Assembly (NCBI RefSeq): GCF_001953885.1 | Contig: NZ_MQUS01000041.1 | Coordinates: 1-62,171 of the forward strand | Origin: Streptomyces sp. IMTB 2501 | GTDB lineage: Bacteria > Actinomycetota > Actinomycetes > Streptomycetales > Streptomycetaceae | Direction of reading: 5' to 3' | Length of the DNA: 62,171 nucleotides | Part shown: positions 51,236 to 59,698 of the stretch, in pieces | Position numbering within the stretch: position 1 is the stretch's first letter | Layout: each line of letters opens with the position of its first letter | Program-made: the position numbers and the translations under genes | The notes under the pieces: generated by a model | Told to the model about the DNA's origin: nothing | The model's input: only the letters and a program-made list of their open reading frames with translations | Database searches by the model: none

Positions 51236-52008
51236 CGCGCGCTCGCGGAGAGGGCGGTGGACGGCGCGGTGGACGGTGTGGCGGACGGCGAGAGAGAGGG
51301 GGTGACCGACGGCGAGGGCTTCTCGGGATGCCGGCCGCTACCGGTGTGCAGATACTCGTCGCGCGAGAACACCATCGCGCGCTGCCCCGGGTCCCACACC
51401 CAGGTGGTGCGGTACTCGTAGCCGGAGATGTCAGCCGGCGAGCGCTCGATCAGCGCCCGGCCGGCCAGCTCCACGCCGATGATCGCGTCGTTGTCGGACA
51501 GCACCTGCACCAGCTTGTGCTTCTCGACGGTGTAGACCCGTACGGCCGTCTGGTTGGTCGGGTAGAGCCGGAAGCCGAGCGTCATGTCGTCCCGGCCGTC
51601 GCCCGTGAGGTCCCGGTAGTACGGCGTCAGCAGCGGACAGCGGGCCTGGTCGCCGCCGGGCTGGCAGTCCTTCAGCCGGTCCACGGTCGCGTGATACGCC
51701 CCCTTCGAGCCGTAGTCGTCCGGATGCGCCTTGATCTCGGCCTCGACCACGTCCACCGGGTCCACCTTGTGGATGTCGTCGCCGGGGACCTTGATCCCCT
51801 TGACGACCGCTCTGGTCGCCACGGCGTAGGGGTAGGCGGGGCTGGACGCCGGGCGCAGGTCGGGCCAGAGCTTGGCCGGGCTGACGGCGGGCGCGGTCGC
51901 ACCCGCGCCCCGCAGTCCGCCGGCATCCCCGCAGGCCACGGCTGTCGCCGACAGCAGGGCGACGGCGGCCACGGCGAGGGCGGTGCGCACGGGACGGCGG
52001 GCTGGCAC
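51232..52008 (-). CDS. Secreted lipoprotein coupled to the sensor kinase
   Basis: Protein of 258 aa with a lipoprotein signal (hydrophobic 9-22, lipobox TAVAC with Cys26). The mature part has a globular domain (DLTGDGRDDMTLGFRLYP; one possible Ca-binding-type DxDGxxD at DGRDD) and ends in a Ser/Pro/Thr-rich tail (PSVTPSLSPSATPST). Its stop overlaps the kinase start, so it may modulate the kinase at the outside of the membrane, as CseA does in the SigE system (analogy, not shown). A palindromic array upstream may regulate it. Confidence 0.83.
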   Translation of the reverse strand: MPARRPVRTALAVAAVALLSATAVACGDAGGLRGAGATAPAVSPAKLWPDLRPASSPAYPYAVATRAVVKGIKVPGDDIHKVDPVDVVEAEIKAHPDDYGSKGAYHATVDRLKDCQPGGDQARCPLLTPYYRDLTGDGRDDMTLGFRLYPTNQTAVRVYTVEKHKLVQVLSDNDAIIGVELAGRALIERSPADISGYEYRTTWVWDPGQRAMVFSRDEYLHTGSGRHPEKPSPSVTPSLSPSATPSTAPSTALSASAR

Positions 52009-52339
52009 GTTACTCCTGGGGCGTCGGGGTCGGGTGGGGCCCCGTACACCTTATTCGTAGACGAAGAATTTCGTATGTACGTCCTTTTTGCACCCGTCAG
52101 GGTGCACCTTCGGGAGAGGCTACTCGGCGGTCAGGTGAGTTCGTCCAGTGGCTGGCACCGGACGGCAGGCGTCACGCGGTCGTCTCGACGGGCTCTCCGG
52201 GGCCGGCCGGTACGCCGGGCTGCCTTCCGCGGACCCGCAACGGCGCCTCACCAACTCGCCCTCACAGAGCCGACCTCCACGGTAACCGGTCTTGCCCCCG
52301 GAGCCCCGGCCTGTTCCCATGGTCGAGGGGTGATGGCGC
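52009..52339. promoter_or_regulatory. Promoter region with TTCGT/ACGAA half-site array
   Basis: 331 bp between divergent genes without a credible ORF. It contains TTCGT-AG-ACGAA (52054-52065) immediately followed by ACGAA-GAAT-TTCGT (52061-52074), so three alternating half-sites lie within 21 bp, about 50-65 bp upstream of the lipoprotein start. This looks like an operator. I see nothing else of note. Confidence 0.45.
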
Positions 52340-53143
52340 ATGAGCGCACTGCGCGTGGTGCCGGCCAATCGGCACGGCCGGGAACGGCTGTACGTCTGCC
52401 GCCCGGACGGATCCAATGTCGCCTGGTACGACCGTGAGGCGGGCCGGGTCAACCTGCTCGGCGAGGACAGCAGAGACGACGTACTCCAGGCCCTGAAACC
52501 CTTCCTGACCGGCCCGGTGACCGTGGGACCGCCCCCGGTCCCGACCCCCGCGGAACTCGCCCGGCTGACCCTGCACCCGGACGACGACCTGGCACCCAAC
52601 CGCCCCGGCGAGGCTCTCCTCGTCGCCCTCGACCGCGCCCCCGGCCCCAGCCACCGGCTGCGCCCCGACCCGCGCCGCCGCGCCCTGGCCGCCGAGGAAA
52701 CCGTCGGAGCGGCCCTGGACGCCCTGGAGGGCGCCGGCTGGCACACCCTGCACTCCATAGGCCTGCCCGGCGGCGACCGCATCCACCATCTGCTGCTCGG
52801 CCCCGGCGGCCTGTTCGCCGTACACGCCCTGTACGCCCGGAAGGCCCGGGTCGTGGTCGCCGACCCGATGGTCACCGTCGGCCGCCGCGAGGCCGAGCCA
52901 CTGCTGCGCCGGCTGCGCGCCCTCGGCGACCGGGCCTCCTACGCCCTGACCGCCGAGGTACGCCCGGTACTGGCCCTGGCGGGCCCGGCCGAGCTGACCA
53001 TGACCGCCCAGCCGCGCACGGTACGGATCCTCCAGGACACCGAGCTGACGGGGCTGGCCCGGCTGGGCGGGGTGCTGAAGCCGGGGGACGTGGAAGCACT
53101 GCATGCGATGGCGCGGGACCGGAATATGTGGGGGAGGGTGTAG
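52340..53143 (+). CDS. NERD-like (nuclease-related domain) protein with altered motif
   Basis: Protein of 267 aa. The central part (about 115-225) follows the NERD layout: EETVGAALDALEGAGWHTLHSIGL, then IHHLLLGPGGLFAVHALYARKARV. NERD nucleases usually have an Asp before His (IDH) and a catalytic (V/I)xxK motif; here the Asp is replaced by His (IHH) and the Lys sits in an altered position (ARK). It may therefore be inactive or a diverged member. RBS GAGGGG before ATG 52340. It lies next to ligD/ku but is separately oriented. Confidence 0.68.
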   Translation: MSALRVVPANRHGRERLYVCRPDGSNVAWYDREAGRVNLLGEDSRDDVLQALKPFLTGPVTVGPPPVPTPAELARLTLHPDDDLAPNRPGEALLVALDRAPGPSHRLRPDPRRRALAAEETVGAALDALEGAGWHTLHSIGLPGGDRIHHLLLGPGGLFAVHALYARKARVVVADPMVTVGRREAEPLLRRLRALGDRASYALTAEVRPVLALAGPAELTMTAQPRTVRILQDTELTGLARLGGVLKPGDVEALHAMARDRNMWGRV

Positions 53144-53206
53144 GTCCGGGGCGGGGGCCTGTGGGCGGCAGTCCCCGGCGACGGCAACGACAACGGCGAC
53201 GGCAGC

Positions 53207-54094
53207 TCAGGGCAACGACGCGGCCAGCCCCGGATCCAGCAACCCGGCCAGCAGGTCCCCGTACCGCTGAACCCGCGGAGCGATGTCGTCGGCCAGAAAC
53301 TCCAGCTGGGCCGGGCTGCGGCACTCCGCCACCTCCTCCCAGGTCACCGGCGCGGACACCAGTTGCACCCGGCGGGCGCGCAGCGTGTACGGCGTGGCGG
53401 TGGTCTTGCGGGCCGCGTTCTGGCTCCAGTCGACGAACACCTTCCCCGGCCGGAGGCTCTTCGTCATCCGGTGCACCACCAGCCGCGGCATCGCGCGCTC
53501 AGCCTCCACAGCGAGTGTCTTCGCGTACTCGCTAGCCCGTTCGGGTGAACCTCCGCGCACCGCCGCCAGCAGATGCAGCCCCTTCGACCCGGCCGTCTTC
53601 GGGTACGCCTCGATGCCGTCCGCAGCGAGCCGCTCGCGCAGCCACAGGGCCACCTCGCAGCAGTGCACGATGTGCGCGGGCGCCCCCGGATCTAGATCGA
53701 AAACCAGCCGGTCGGCCTCGACCGGATCCTGCACGAGCCACTGATGCGTATGGAACTCCGTGACGAGATTCGCCGCCCAGACGAGGCTGGGCAGATCCTG
53801 TACGACGACCATCCGGGCCGGACTGTCCGCGGAGGACCGCGGCACCTCGGCGGTGGTGACCCACTCGGGCGTACCCGGCGGCACGTTCTTGGTGAAGAAG
53901 ACCTGCCCCTCCGGGCCGTCCGGGTAGCGCAGGAAGGACACGGCCCGGTCGTGCAGATGCGGCAGCAGCACATCGGCGCTGGTCGCGTAGTAGCGCACCA
54001 GCTCCGCCTTGGTGAAGCCGGTCTCCGGATACAGCACCTTCTCCAGATTGCTGAGCGCGACCCGCCGCCCCTCCACCTCTGTGATAGGCGTCAT
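53207..54094 (-). CDS. ligD: LigD polymerase domain protein (NHEJ primase/polymerase)
   Basis: Protein of 295 aa, the stand-alone LigD polymerase (AEP primase superfamily) used in bacterial non-homologous end joining. Motifs: VFDLDPG (catalytic Asp pair), KTAGSKGLHLL, VHRMTKSLRPGKVFVDWSQN. There is no ligase or phosphoesterase domain here, so end sealing must be done by another protein encoded elsewhere. ATG 54094 is divergent from ku across 98 bp, and the two are likely co-regulated. Gap-filling ribonucleotide insertion at double-strand breaks is the established activity. Confidence 0.94.
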   Translation of the reverse strand: MTPITEVEGRRVALSNLEKVLYPETGFTKAELVRYYATSADVLLPHLHDRAVSFLRYPDGPEGQVFFTKNVPPGTPEWVTTAEVPRSSADSPARMVVVQDLPSLVWAANLVTEFHTHQWLVQDPVEADRLVFDLDPGAPAHIVHCCEVALWLRERLAADGIEAYPKTAGSKGLHLLAAVRGGSPERASEYAKTLAVEAERAMPRLVVHRMTKSLRPGKVFVDWSQNAARKTTATPYTLRARRVQLVSAPVTWEEVAECRSPAQLEFLADDIAPRVQRYGDLLAGLLDPGLAASLP

Positions 54095-54127
54095 ACGATG
54101 ACAATCCCAGACAAGCCGGTGAAATCC

Positions 54128-54175
54128 ATGGAATCGGTAGCGGAATCGGCAGGGGCATCGACATCGGAATCGACA
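54128..54175 (+). repeat. 12-bp tandem repeats in the ku/ligD intergenic region
   Basis: Four consecutive 12-bp units: ATGGAATCGGTA, GCGGAATCGGCA, GGGGCATCGACA and TCGGAATCGACA, sharing the core GRAATCGRYA. They end just before the ku ribosome-binding site. Confidence 0.6.
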
Positions 54176-54192
54176 AGGGAAGGGTGCGGCAC

Positions 54193-55146
54193 GTGCGATC
54201 CATATGGAACGGCGCCATCTCCTTCGGTCTCGTCAGCATCCCGATCAAGCTGGTGAACGCCACGGAGAGCCACTCGATCTCCTTCCGCCAGATCCACACC
54301 GAGGACAACGGCCGCATCCGCTACCGCAAGGTGTGCGAACTGGAGGACCGCGAGGTCAGCCAGTCGGAGATCGGCAAGGGATACGAGGACGCGGACGGCA
54401 CGATCATCCCGATCACCGACGACGACCTGGCCCACCTGCCCCTCCCCACGGCTCGCACGATCGAGATCGTCGCCTTCGTCCCGGGCGACCGGATCGACCC
54501 GCTCCAGATGGACGCGGCGTACTACCTGGCCGCCGGAGGGGTGCCCGCCGCGAAGCCGTACGTCCTCCTCCGCGAGGCCCTGAAGCGCAGCAACAAGGTG
54601 GCGATCGCGAAGTACGCGCTGCGCGGCCGCGAACGCCTCGGCATGCTGCGGGTGGTCGGCGACGCCATCGCCATGCACGGCCTGCTCTGGCCGGACGAGG
54701 TCCGCGCCCCCGAAGGCGTCGCCCCCGACACGGACGTCACCGTCCGGGACAAGGAACTCGACCTCGCGGACGCCCTGATGGACACCCTCGGCGAGGTCGA
54801 CCTGGAGGATCTGCACGACGAGTACCGGGCGGCGCTGGAAGAGGTCATCGCCGCGAAGGCCTCCGGCGAGGCACCGCCGGAGGCCCCCGCGCCGGCCGCC
54901 GGGGGAAAGGTGCTGGACCTGATGGCGGCCCTGGAGAACAGCGTGCGCGCGGCCCGCGAGTCCCGCGAGTCGCCTTCCGGCGCCGAAGCCGAGATCAAAT
55001 CCCTGCCCCGAAAGAAGAAGACCGCCCCGGCGGCCAAGAAGACGGCCGCCCCCAAGAAAACCGCAGCAGCGAAGAAGTCGACGACCAAGTCCACGGCGAA
55101 GAAACCGACCCCAAAGAAGACGACATCCCGCAAACGAACGGCTTGA
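54193..55146 (+). CDS. ku: Ku protein for non-homologous end joining
   Basis: Protein of 317 aa. The Ku core (about 1-245, starting MRSIWNGAISFGLVSIPIKL with the DNA-threading ring motifs FRQIH and MDAAYYLAAGG) is followed by a Lys/Ala/Thr-rich tail (about 270-317, e.g. KKTAAPKKTAAAKK), typical of streptomycete Ku and used for non-specific DNA binding. GTG 54193 is taken because conserved Ku begins there; a GTG at 54184 would add three residues (VRH). It forms homodimers on DNA ends and recruits LigD, encoded divergently. Confidence 0.95.
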   Translation: MRSIWNGAISFGLVSIPIKLVNATESHSISFRQIHTEDNGRIRYRKVCELEDREVSQSEIGKGYEDADGTIIPITDDDLAHLPLPTARTIEIVAFVPGDRIDPLQMDAAYYLAAGGVPAAKPYVLLREALKRSNKVAIAKYALRGRERLGMLRVVGDAIAMHGLLWPDEVRAPEGVAPDTDVTVRDKELDLADALMDTLGEVDLEDLHDEYRAALEEVIAAKASGEAPPEAPAPAAGGKVLDLMAALENSVRAARESRESPSGAEAEIKSLPRKKKTAPAAKKTAAPKKTAAAKKSTTKSTAKKPTPKKTTSRKRTA

Positions 55147-55564
55147 GCCCGATTCCTGACCGCCACAGGGGTGCCGGGCTGCCCATCCCGAACGGGCCGT
55201 CGCCGCTGGTCGCGCCCAGGCGGCGATAGCCGCATACCGACACAGCGCCGCGGCCCCGGGGGGAACTGCGGTGCTGCAGTCGGCCGACTTCAGAAGCGAA
55301 AGCCCCGAACTCCCCCCTTTGGGCCACACCGGACGCCAACTGGTCCGACTCCCGCCACACACTCTTCGGCCTGCACAGCACGCGCCCCGCCCGCACCACA
55401 CTCCGGGCACCCACCCCCTTCGGATGCGAAGCACGCCCCGGCACCCGATCACGAGCCGAGGGGAGTGACCGAGCCGAGCCGCGGGAGCGTGATGTGGATC
55501 AGGGACGCCGAAGTGAAGCGTGCGGGCTGGATTGTTGACTCCAACCCTGATAAATGACCCTGTC
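55147..55564. other. Intergenic region, ku to FkbM
   Basis: 418 bp with no convincing gene. Long open frames are possible on the plus strand but have a Pro/His-rich, non-conserved translation. A TTGACT (55535-55540) could be a promoter element for the next gene, but the -10 is unclear. Confidence 0.4.
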
Positions 55565-56365
55565 ATGGTCATGAATACGATTGAACTGCACAGTATCAAT
55601 CGTTGGGAGGCGTCCTTCCTGCGCAAGGAGGTGGGCGGCTACTTCACCCACGGCGTGGAGTGCAGGCCGGGCGGGACGGTACTCGACGTGGGCGCCAACA
55701 TCGGTGTGTTCTCGGCGGCCGTCTATGAGCGGCTGGACGGGAACGTGCGGATCTACGCCTTCGAACCGTTGCCGCCACTCCACGCGACACTCGAACGCAA
55801 TGCTCGCGAGTTCTTCAACGGACGCCTGACCGCGCTCCCTTACGGCCTGGCATCCCGTGACGAGGAACTCGATTTCAGCTACGTTCCGGCCGCCACGATC
55901 TTCTCGTCCTCCTCGCGGGACCAGGAGAACATCGAGGCTGAGCGGCGGCGGGTCACCGCCAGCGTTGTCGAAATGATCCGCCAGGGCGGCCTGGGACCGG
56001 TCCTGCGCCGCCTGCCCGCGCCCATCCTCACTCTTCTCGTCAGCCGCAAGCTGCGCGTGATGCGGCGGCTTGAGACGCACCGGGTGAAGGTCAAGCCCCT
56101 GTCATCAGCGCTCGATGAGCAGGGCATCGACCACATCGACCTGCTCAAGGTCGATGTGGAAGGCGCCGAACTCGATGTGCTCAGAGGCATCGAGGAACGG
56201 CATTGGCCGCTGGTCCGCCAGGCCGTCGTCGAGGTGGAGCGCTGGCAGCAGAACCGCGACACAGTCTGCGAGGTCCTCCTCACGCACGGCTTCACGGTCA
56301 GCACCGAGCAGGACCCGGTGCAGCAGGCCGGCGACATCGGCATGGTGTTCGCGGTCAGGCCCTGA
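55565..56365 (+). CDS. FkbM-family SAM-dependent methyltransferase
   Basis: Protein of 266 aa. Methyltransferase signatures: VLDVGANIGVFS (SAM-binding loop), YAFEPLPPLHATLERNA, and HIDLLKVDVEGAELDVLRGI, all typical of FkbM. FkbM enzymes methylate hydroxyl groups of sugars or polyketides. ATG 55565 (MVMNTIELHS) is chosen; GTG 55520 is in frame but the 15 extra codons have low third-position GC and no family similarity. The next gene is an MptB-like mannosyltransferase on the same strand, so glycan methylation is plausible but unproven. Confidence 0.88.
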   Translation: MVMNTIELHSINRWEASFLRKEVGGYFTHGVECRPGGTVLDVGANIGVFSAAVYERLDGNVRIYAFEPLPPLHATLERNAREFFNGRLTALPYGLASRDEELDFSYVPAATIFSSSSRDQENIEAERRRVTASVVEMIRQGGLGPVLRRLPAPILTLLVSRKLRVMRRLETHRVKVKPLSSALDEQGIDHIDLLKVDVEGAELDVLRGIEERHWPLVRQAVVEVERWQQNRDTVCEVLLTHGFTVSTEQDPVQQAGDIGMVFAVRP

Positions 56366-56739
56366 GCACGCGCAGCACCCGGCACGCGATGGTCAGCGGA
56401 CTCGCCGATCTCCCCGGCCGGGGCGGGGACTTACGGAGGGATCCTCGGCGCCGGGGGAGTAAGGGGAGTAGGGGAGTAACGGCAGGAGTTCAGCCCACAG
56501 CACACAACCCCCAAGCCACCAGAAGGCGCGCCACGGGACGGCTCGGCCTTCTGGGTGGCCCTTGGGCAGGTCGAGACCGGCCGTGTGGTGTTCCTTGGAC
56601 ACTGTGAAGTAACCCAAGTTTCACCTGGTCGTGTTTTGTACGGCGCTCATTGCGTCAATAGTTAAGCAGCGTTCTGGACCCCGACCAACCAGGGCGGTTT
56701 TGTTTGGGCTCACTGATCACGAAGGCCGAGGCCATAGGC
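56366..56739. other. Intergenic region before the MptB-like gene
   Basis: 374 bp with no credible gene. It contains three imperfect GGGGAGTA units (about 56453-56480), in a purine-rich stretch. No terminator with a T-run and no clear promoter. Confidence 0.4.
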
Positions 56740-58305
56740 GTGTCAGGCAATCTGTTGTCTTCTTCGGTCTCAAGGGGGAATTCCGAATCCCGTCCGCCTG
56801 TCGCGGAGGGTGCGGGCGGATCTGGCGGTGGCAGGGCTCTCGGTAACGGTGCCCTGTTGGCATACGCCGGCTGTGTTCTCCTGATGGTCCTTCTGGGGCT
56901 GCTGGGACCTTCCGCCGTCGAACCATCGTTCGGGCCCGCCGGATACCTTCCGCCATGGTTCTGGAACGTCCGTCCGCCGGATCTCCTCATCTGGGTGCTC
57001 GTCGCCGTGGTGCTGATCGTCGGCACCGCCACTGTGATCGCCGGGCTCGCCGCGACGCGCCGCGGATGGTCCCCCCGCCCCCGCACGTTGCTCACTGCCG
57101 GCACGCTCGCCGTCCTCGGCCTGATATGCGTGCCTCCCTTGGGAACCACGGATCCGCTCAACTATGCCGCGTACGGCCGGATGGCGGCCCTCGGGCTCGA
57201 CCCGTACCGGGTGACGCCTTTTGGACTGGCGCGGCACGGCGACCCGATCGGACAACTGTCGATCGCTGAACCATGGCTGCACAATCCGTCGGTCTACGGG
57301 CCTCTGGTCACCGCGACCGAATGGGCCGCCTCGCTGGTCGGCGGCACCTCCATGCTGCTCACCGTGTGGGTGCTGTCCCTGCTCAGTGGTGCCGCGTTCG
57401 TCGCCACTGGGGCGCTCCTGCTGCGTCTGGCCGGACCGGATCCACAACGGCAGGTGCGCTCGCAGCTGCTGTGGACGCTCAATCCGGTGTTGCTGTGGAA
57501 CCTGGTGGTGGGCCCCCACGTTGATGTGCTCGGTGCATTCTGTGTGGTTGTCGCCTTCTGGGCGCTGCGGCGTTCCGGACTCGCCGTCGGCCTCGCGCTC
57601 GCGGCGGCGACCGCGGTCAAGCTCACACTGGGGATCTTCGCGCTGCCCTTCGCCTGGGGCATGCGGCACGACCGACGCCGCCTGGTCGCCGCCGCGTCGG
57701 CCGGTGCACTGCTGCTGGCACTCGGATACGGCATCGTGCCGCGGGCCATCCGCAATGCCGCGGCCGTCAGCAACCAGCCAGTGGTCGGTTCCCCGTGGCC
57801 GCTGCTTCAGCGCAGACTGCTGACACCGGTGTTCGGTTCCGCAGCCGTGCACCTCGTGCCGGTCGTGGAAATCCTGATGGTCCTCGGCATCGCTGCTCTG
57901 CTTCTGGTGGCGCTGCCACCGGTCGAGGACGGCGCCATCGTCCAGGCGACGGCCCGCCCGGCCCTGGCACTCGCCGCCGGGTACCTGCTCGGCACCGCCT
58001 ACGTCCGGCCGTGGTACGACGCGGTCGCCTGGATCCTCGTAGCGATGCTGCCCCGCTCCTGGTTCGACCTCGTTCTGATCGCGCACACCACCTGTATGAC
58101 GCTGCCGTTCGACCCCGGTCTGCCCTACCCGATGCACCCGGACTGGCTCAACTACGTGGTCCTGCAGACCGGTTACCGAGCCATGCCCTATCTGCAGGCG
58201 CTGCTGCTCATGGCCGTTGTCGCCATCTGCCTGCGGCAGATCCGCAGCAGACGTGCAGTACGCGATGACGATGAGAGCCTGTCAGGAGCGCCACCACGCG
58301 TCTGA
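56740..58305 (+). CDS. MptB-like polyprenol-phosphomannose-dependent mannosyltransferase
   Basis: Protein of 521 aa with about twelve membrane helices and the GT-C-type layout of MptB/MptA: GTTDPLNYAAYGRMAALGLDPY near the first extracytoplasmic loop (with the usual acidic catalytic residue DP), then membrane helices to the end and a short charged tail. Such enzymes add alpha-1,6-mannose to a lipid or cell-wall acceptor from polyprenol-phosphate-mannose. The GTG at 56740 (VSGNLLSS) is chosen over a TTG at 56704. It probably shares a pathway with the FkbM methyltransferase upstream (inference). Confidence 0.82.
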   Translation: MSGNLLSSSVSRGNSESRPPVAEGAGGSGGGRALGNGALLAYAGCVLLMVLLGLLGPSAVEPSFGPAGYLPPWFWNVRPPDLLIWVLVAVVLIVGTATVIAGLAATRRGWSPRPRTLLTAGTLAVLGLICVPPLGTTDPLNYAAYGRMAALGLDPYRVTPFGLARHGDPIGQLSIAEPWLHNPSVYGPLVTATEWAASLVGGTSMLLTVWVLSLLSGAAFVATGALLLRLAGPDPQRQVRSQLLWTLNPVLLWNLVVGPHVDVLGAFCVVVAFWALRRSGLAVGLALAAATAVKLTLGIFALPFAWGMRHDRRRLVAAASAGALLLALGYGIVPRAIRNAAAVSNQPVVGSPWPLLQRRLLTPVFGSAAVHLVPVVEILMVLGIAALLLVALPPVEDGAIVQATARPALALAAGYLLGTAYVRPWYDAVAWILVAMLPRSWFDLVLIAHTTCMTLPFDPGLPYPMHPDWLNYVVLQTGYRAMPYLQALLLMAVVAICLRQIRSRRAVRDDDESLSGAPPRV

Positions 58306-58559
58306 CCTGCGGCGCAGTGCCCGACGGCCAAGATCGGGGAAAGATCTCGAAAGCCGTCGCGGCGGCAGCGCGGGCCTGGGTCCATCCCGCGTGAACTCCT
58401 GAAGAGGGTGTCACAGGCGGCCCAAGCACCCGGGGCGGGGCGCACAGCTCCCGGCCCCAAAAGGGCCAGCCGATCTCCGTAAAGTACGGATCAGAAGTCC
58501 CCCATGCCTCATCGGCATCCGCCCTGGTCAGCGCCTGATTCCTGCTGATCCTCGGCGAG

Positions 58560-58597
58560 TGCCCCCGGCAGGATTCGAACCTGCGCACACGGCTCCG
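58560..58597 (-). tRNA. tRNA 3'-end fragment (attachment site of an integrated element)
   Basis: Read on the minus strand, 58597-58560 is the 3' half of a tRNA: end of an anticodon loop, 3' anticodon strand, variable loop, T-arm GCAGG-TTCGAAT-CCTGC, acceptor strand CGGGGGC and discriminator A. The 5' half is missing; the sequence beyond 58597 bears no D-arm or acceptor strand. By its T-arm and acceptor it is probably tRNA-Arg. A 3'-only copy is the signature of a site-specific integration at a tRNA gene; the intact gene should be at the element's other end. Confidence 0.75.
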
Positions 58598-58880
58598 CGA
58601 GCACAAGCAGAGTTGAGCTTGCAAATGGGCTCTGACCAGCAGGTTCCTTGATCGCGGCAGGCGCGCGGTGCCGTTCTGTATCGCAGATGGTGCGTATCAG
58701 GCGCGGAGTGGGTCCGTAGTGGGGCCAGGACGTGCCCTCGTGAGGGCAGAACAGATCGGGAGTCGCCTCCGGCTCCTGCGTCCGTTGAGAGGTCGGCTTC
58801 GCCGACGGGCTGCAACACTTGGGGGGCTCGCGTTCTGCGGGGTGGTGCAGAATCCGAGCCGAACCGCCCGACTCGTTCCG

Positions 58881-58917
58881 ACGCCCATGGGCGGGGTTCT
58901 TAACCGCCTATGGGCGT
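58881..58917 (+). promoter_or_regulatory. Inverted repeat 14 nt upstream of the Cys-rich gene
   Basis: ACGCCCATGGGCGG (58881-58894) and CCGCCTATGGGCGT (58904-58917) are inverted with 13 of 14 pairs matching and a 9-base loop, GGTTCTTAA. It ends 14 nt before the ATG at 58932. Operator or translation-controlling hairpin. Confidence 0.6.
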
Positions 58918-58931
58918 GCCACCGTTGGATC

Positions 58932-59501
58932 ATGAATGGTGACTTACCGGTTCGTATCGTGGATGGACGTGTAGTCACGGAACCCGGGATCGGACCGGCG
59001 GCGATGGTGTGGCTCCCGATGCACGGGCAAGTCATCGCCAAGATCCCGCCCCGGAAGGGCAACCGCCGTTGGCTGCACGAGACGGTGGGCATTCGTTCCC
59101 CGGCGTTCAACGGTGACCGATGGGATCTGCCACGCAGCAGCCTCGTGCGGCTGGTGACGGCGGCGGTCGATCGGTACGGGTTCATCGTGCTCTGGCGGGA
59201 TATGTCGAGGCTGTCGCAATGCACCAGGGCATGTTTGGAAGCAACAGGCTTTGAATGCCAGTGCTCATGTCTAGGGCAGCGCCACGGACAGGATGCCGCA
59301 GGCTGGTTCGAGCGTGTCGGCGATGCGGTGGTGGCCGACCAAGGCGAGTGCACCCGTACCGCGGTCGTCTACGGCGCGAGAGGCAGCGACGTGGACGCGG
59401 CGGTGTATCACGGCGAGCTGGCCGGTGAGCACTACCGGGTCGATCCCGCCGGCCGACGGAAGTGGCTCATGCTGCGCAGTTCATGTGCGCGAGCTGCTTG
59501 A
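58932..59501 (+). CDS. Cys-rich protein of integrated elements, unknown function
   Basis: Protein of 189 aa. A beta-rich N-terminus (residues about 1-50) with KIPPRKGNRRWLHETVG is followed by a cluster C97, C101, C109, C111, C113, H118 (CTRACLEATGFECQCSCLGQRHG) that may bind zinc. From memory, this Cys/His pattern recurs in hypothetical proteins of Streptomyces plasmids, phages and integrated elements. ATG 58932 is chosen since the preceding part of the open frame is not protein-like and an inverted repeat abuts it. The last 40 bp overlap the endonuclease VII-like gene. Confidence 0.65.
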   Translation: MNGDLPVRIVDGRVVTEPGIGPAAMVWLPMHGQVIAKIPPRKGNRRWLHETVGIRSPAFNGDRWDLPRSSLVRLVTAAVDRYGFIVLWRDMSRLSQCTRACLEATGFECQCSCLGQRHGQDAAGWFERVGDAVVADQGECTRTAVVYGARGSDVDAAVYHGELAGEHYRVDPAGRRKWLMLRSSCARAA

Positions 59502-59698
59502 CCGTGCGGGCGAGCGTGTGGGATCACTGCCACACGCACGGCTTTGTGCACGCGCCGCTGTGCAATCGCTGCAACACCCGCTATTGGCGTGGATGGCGGC
59601 CCCAGCACGGCCGGACAACACACAGCCGCAACCTCGACGACAGCTATTACCGCTGGTGCCCCGAGCGCGCCGATGAGCGGAGACGGTGCAGCGCATAG
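59462..59698 (+). CDS. Endonuclease VII-like (HNH) nuclease domain protein
   Basis: Protein of 78 aa starting GTG 59462 inside the previous gene, +1 frame. It carries CASCLTVRASVWDHCHTHGF followed by APLCNRCNTRYW: two CxxC pairs and the DHCH motif of the T4 endonuclease VII/HNH-type fold. Similar small proteins are found in phages and integrated elements of actinobacteria, where they may cut branched or invading DNA. It is short for the family. Translational coupling to the Cys-rich gene is suggested by the 40-bp overlap. Confidence 0.7.
   Translation: MAHAAQFMCASCLTVRASVWDHCHTHGFVHAPLCNRCNTRYWRGWRPQHGRTTHSRNLDDSYYRWCPERADERRRCSA

Noticed and set aside
55206..55265. Second copy of the dispersed Streptomyces repeat
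   Set aside because: Only GGGGGGAACTGCGG and GCTGGTCGCG agree; order and spacing do not match the copy at 16547.
54091..55626. 511-codon frame antisense to ku
   Set aside because: ku on the plus strand is complete and conserved; the antisense frame is a shadow.
58541..58640. Complete tRNA gene
   Set aside because: Only the 3' half folds; no 5' acceptor strand GCCCCCG or D-arm is found on the minus strand above 58597.
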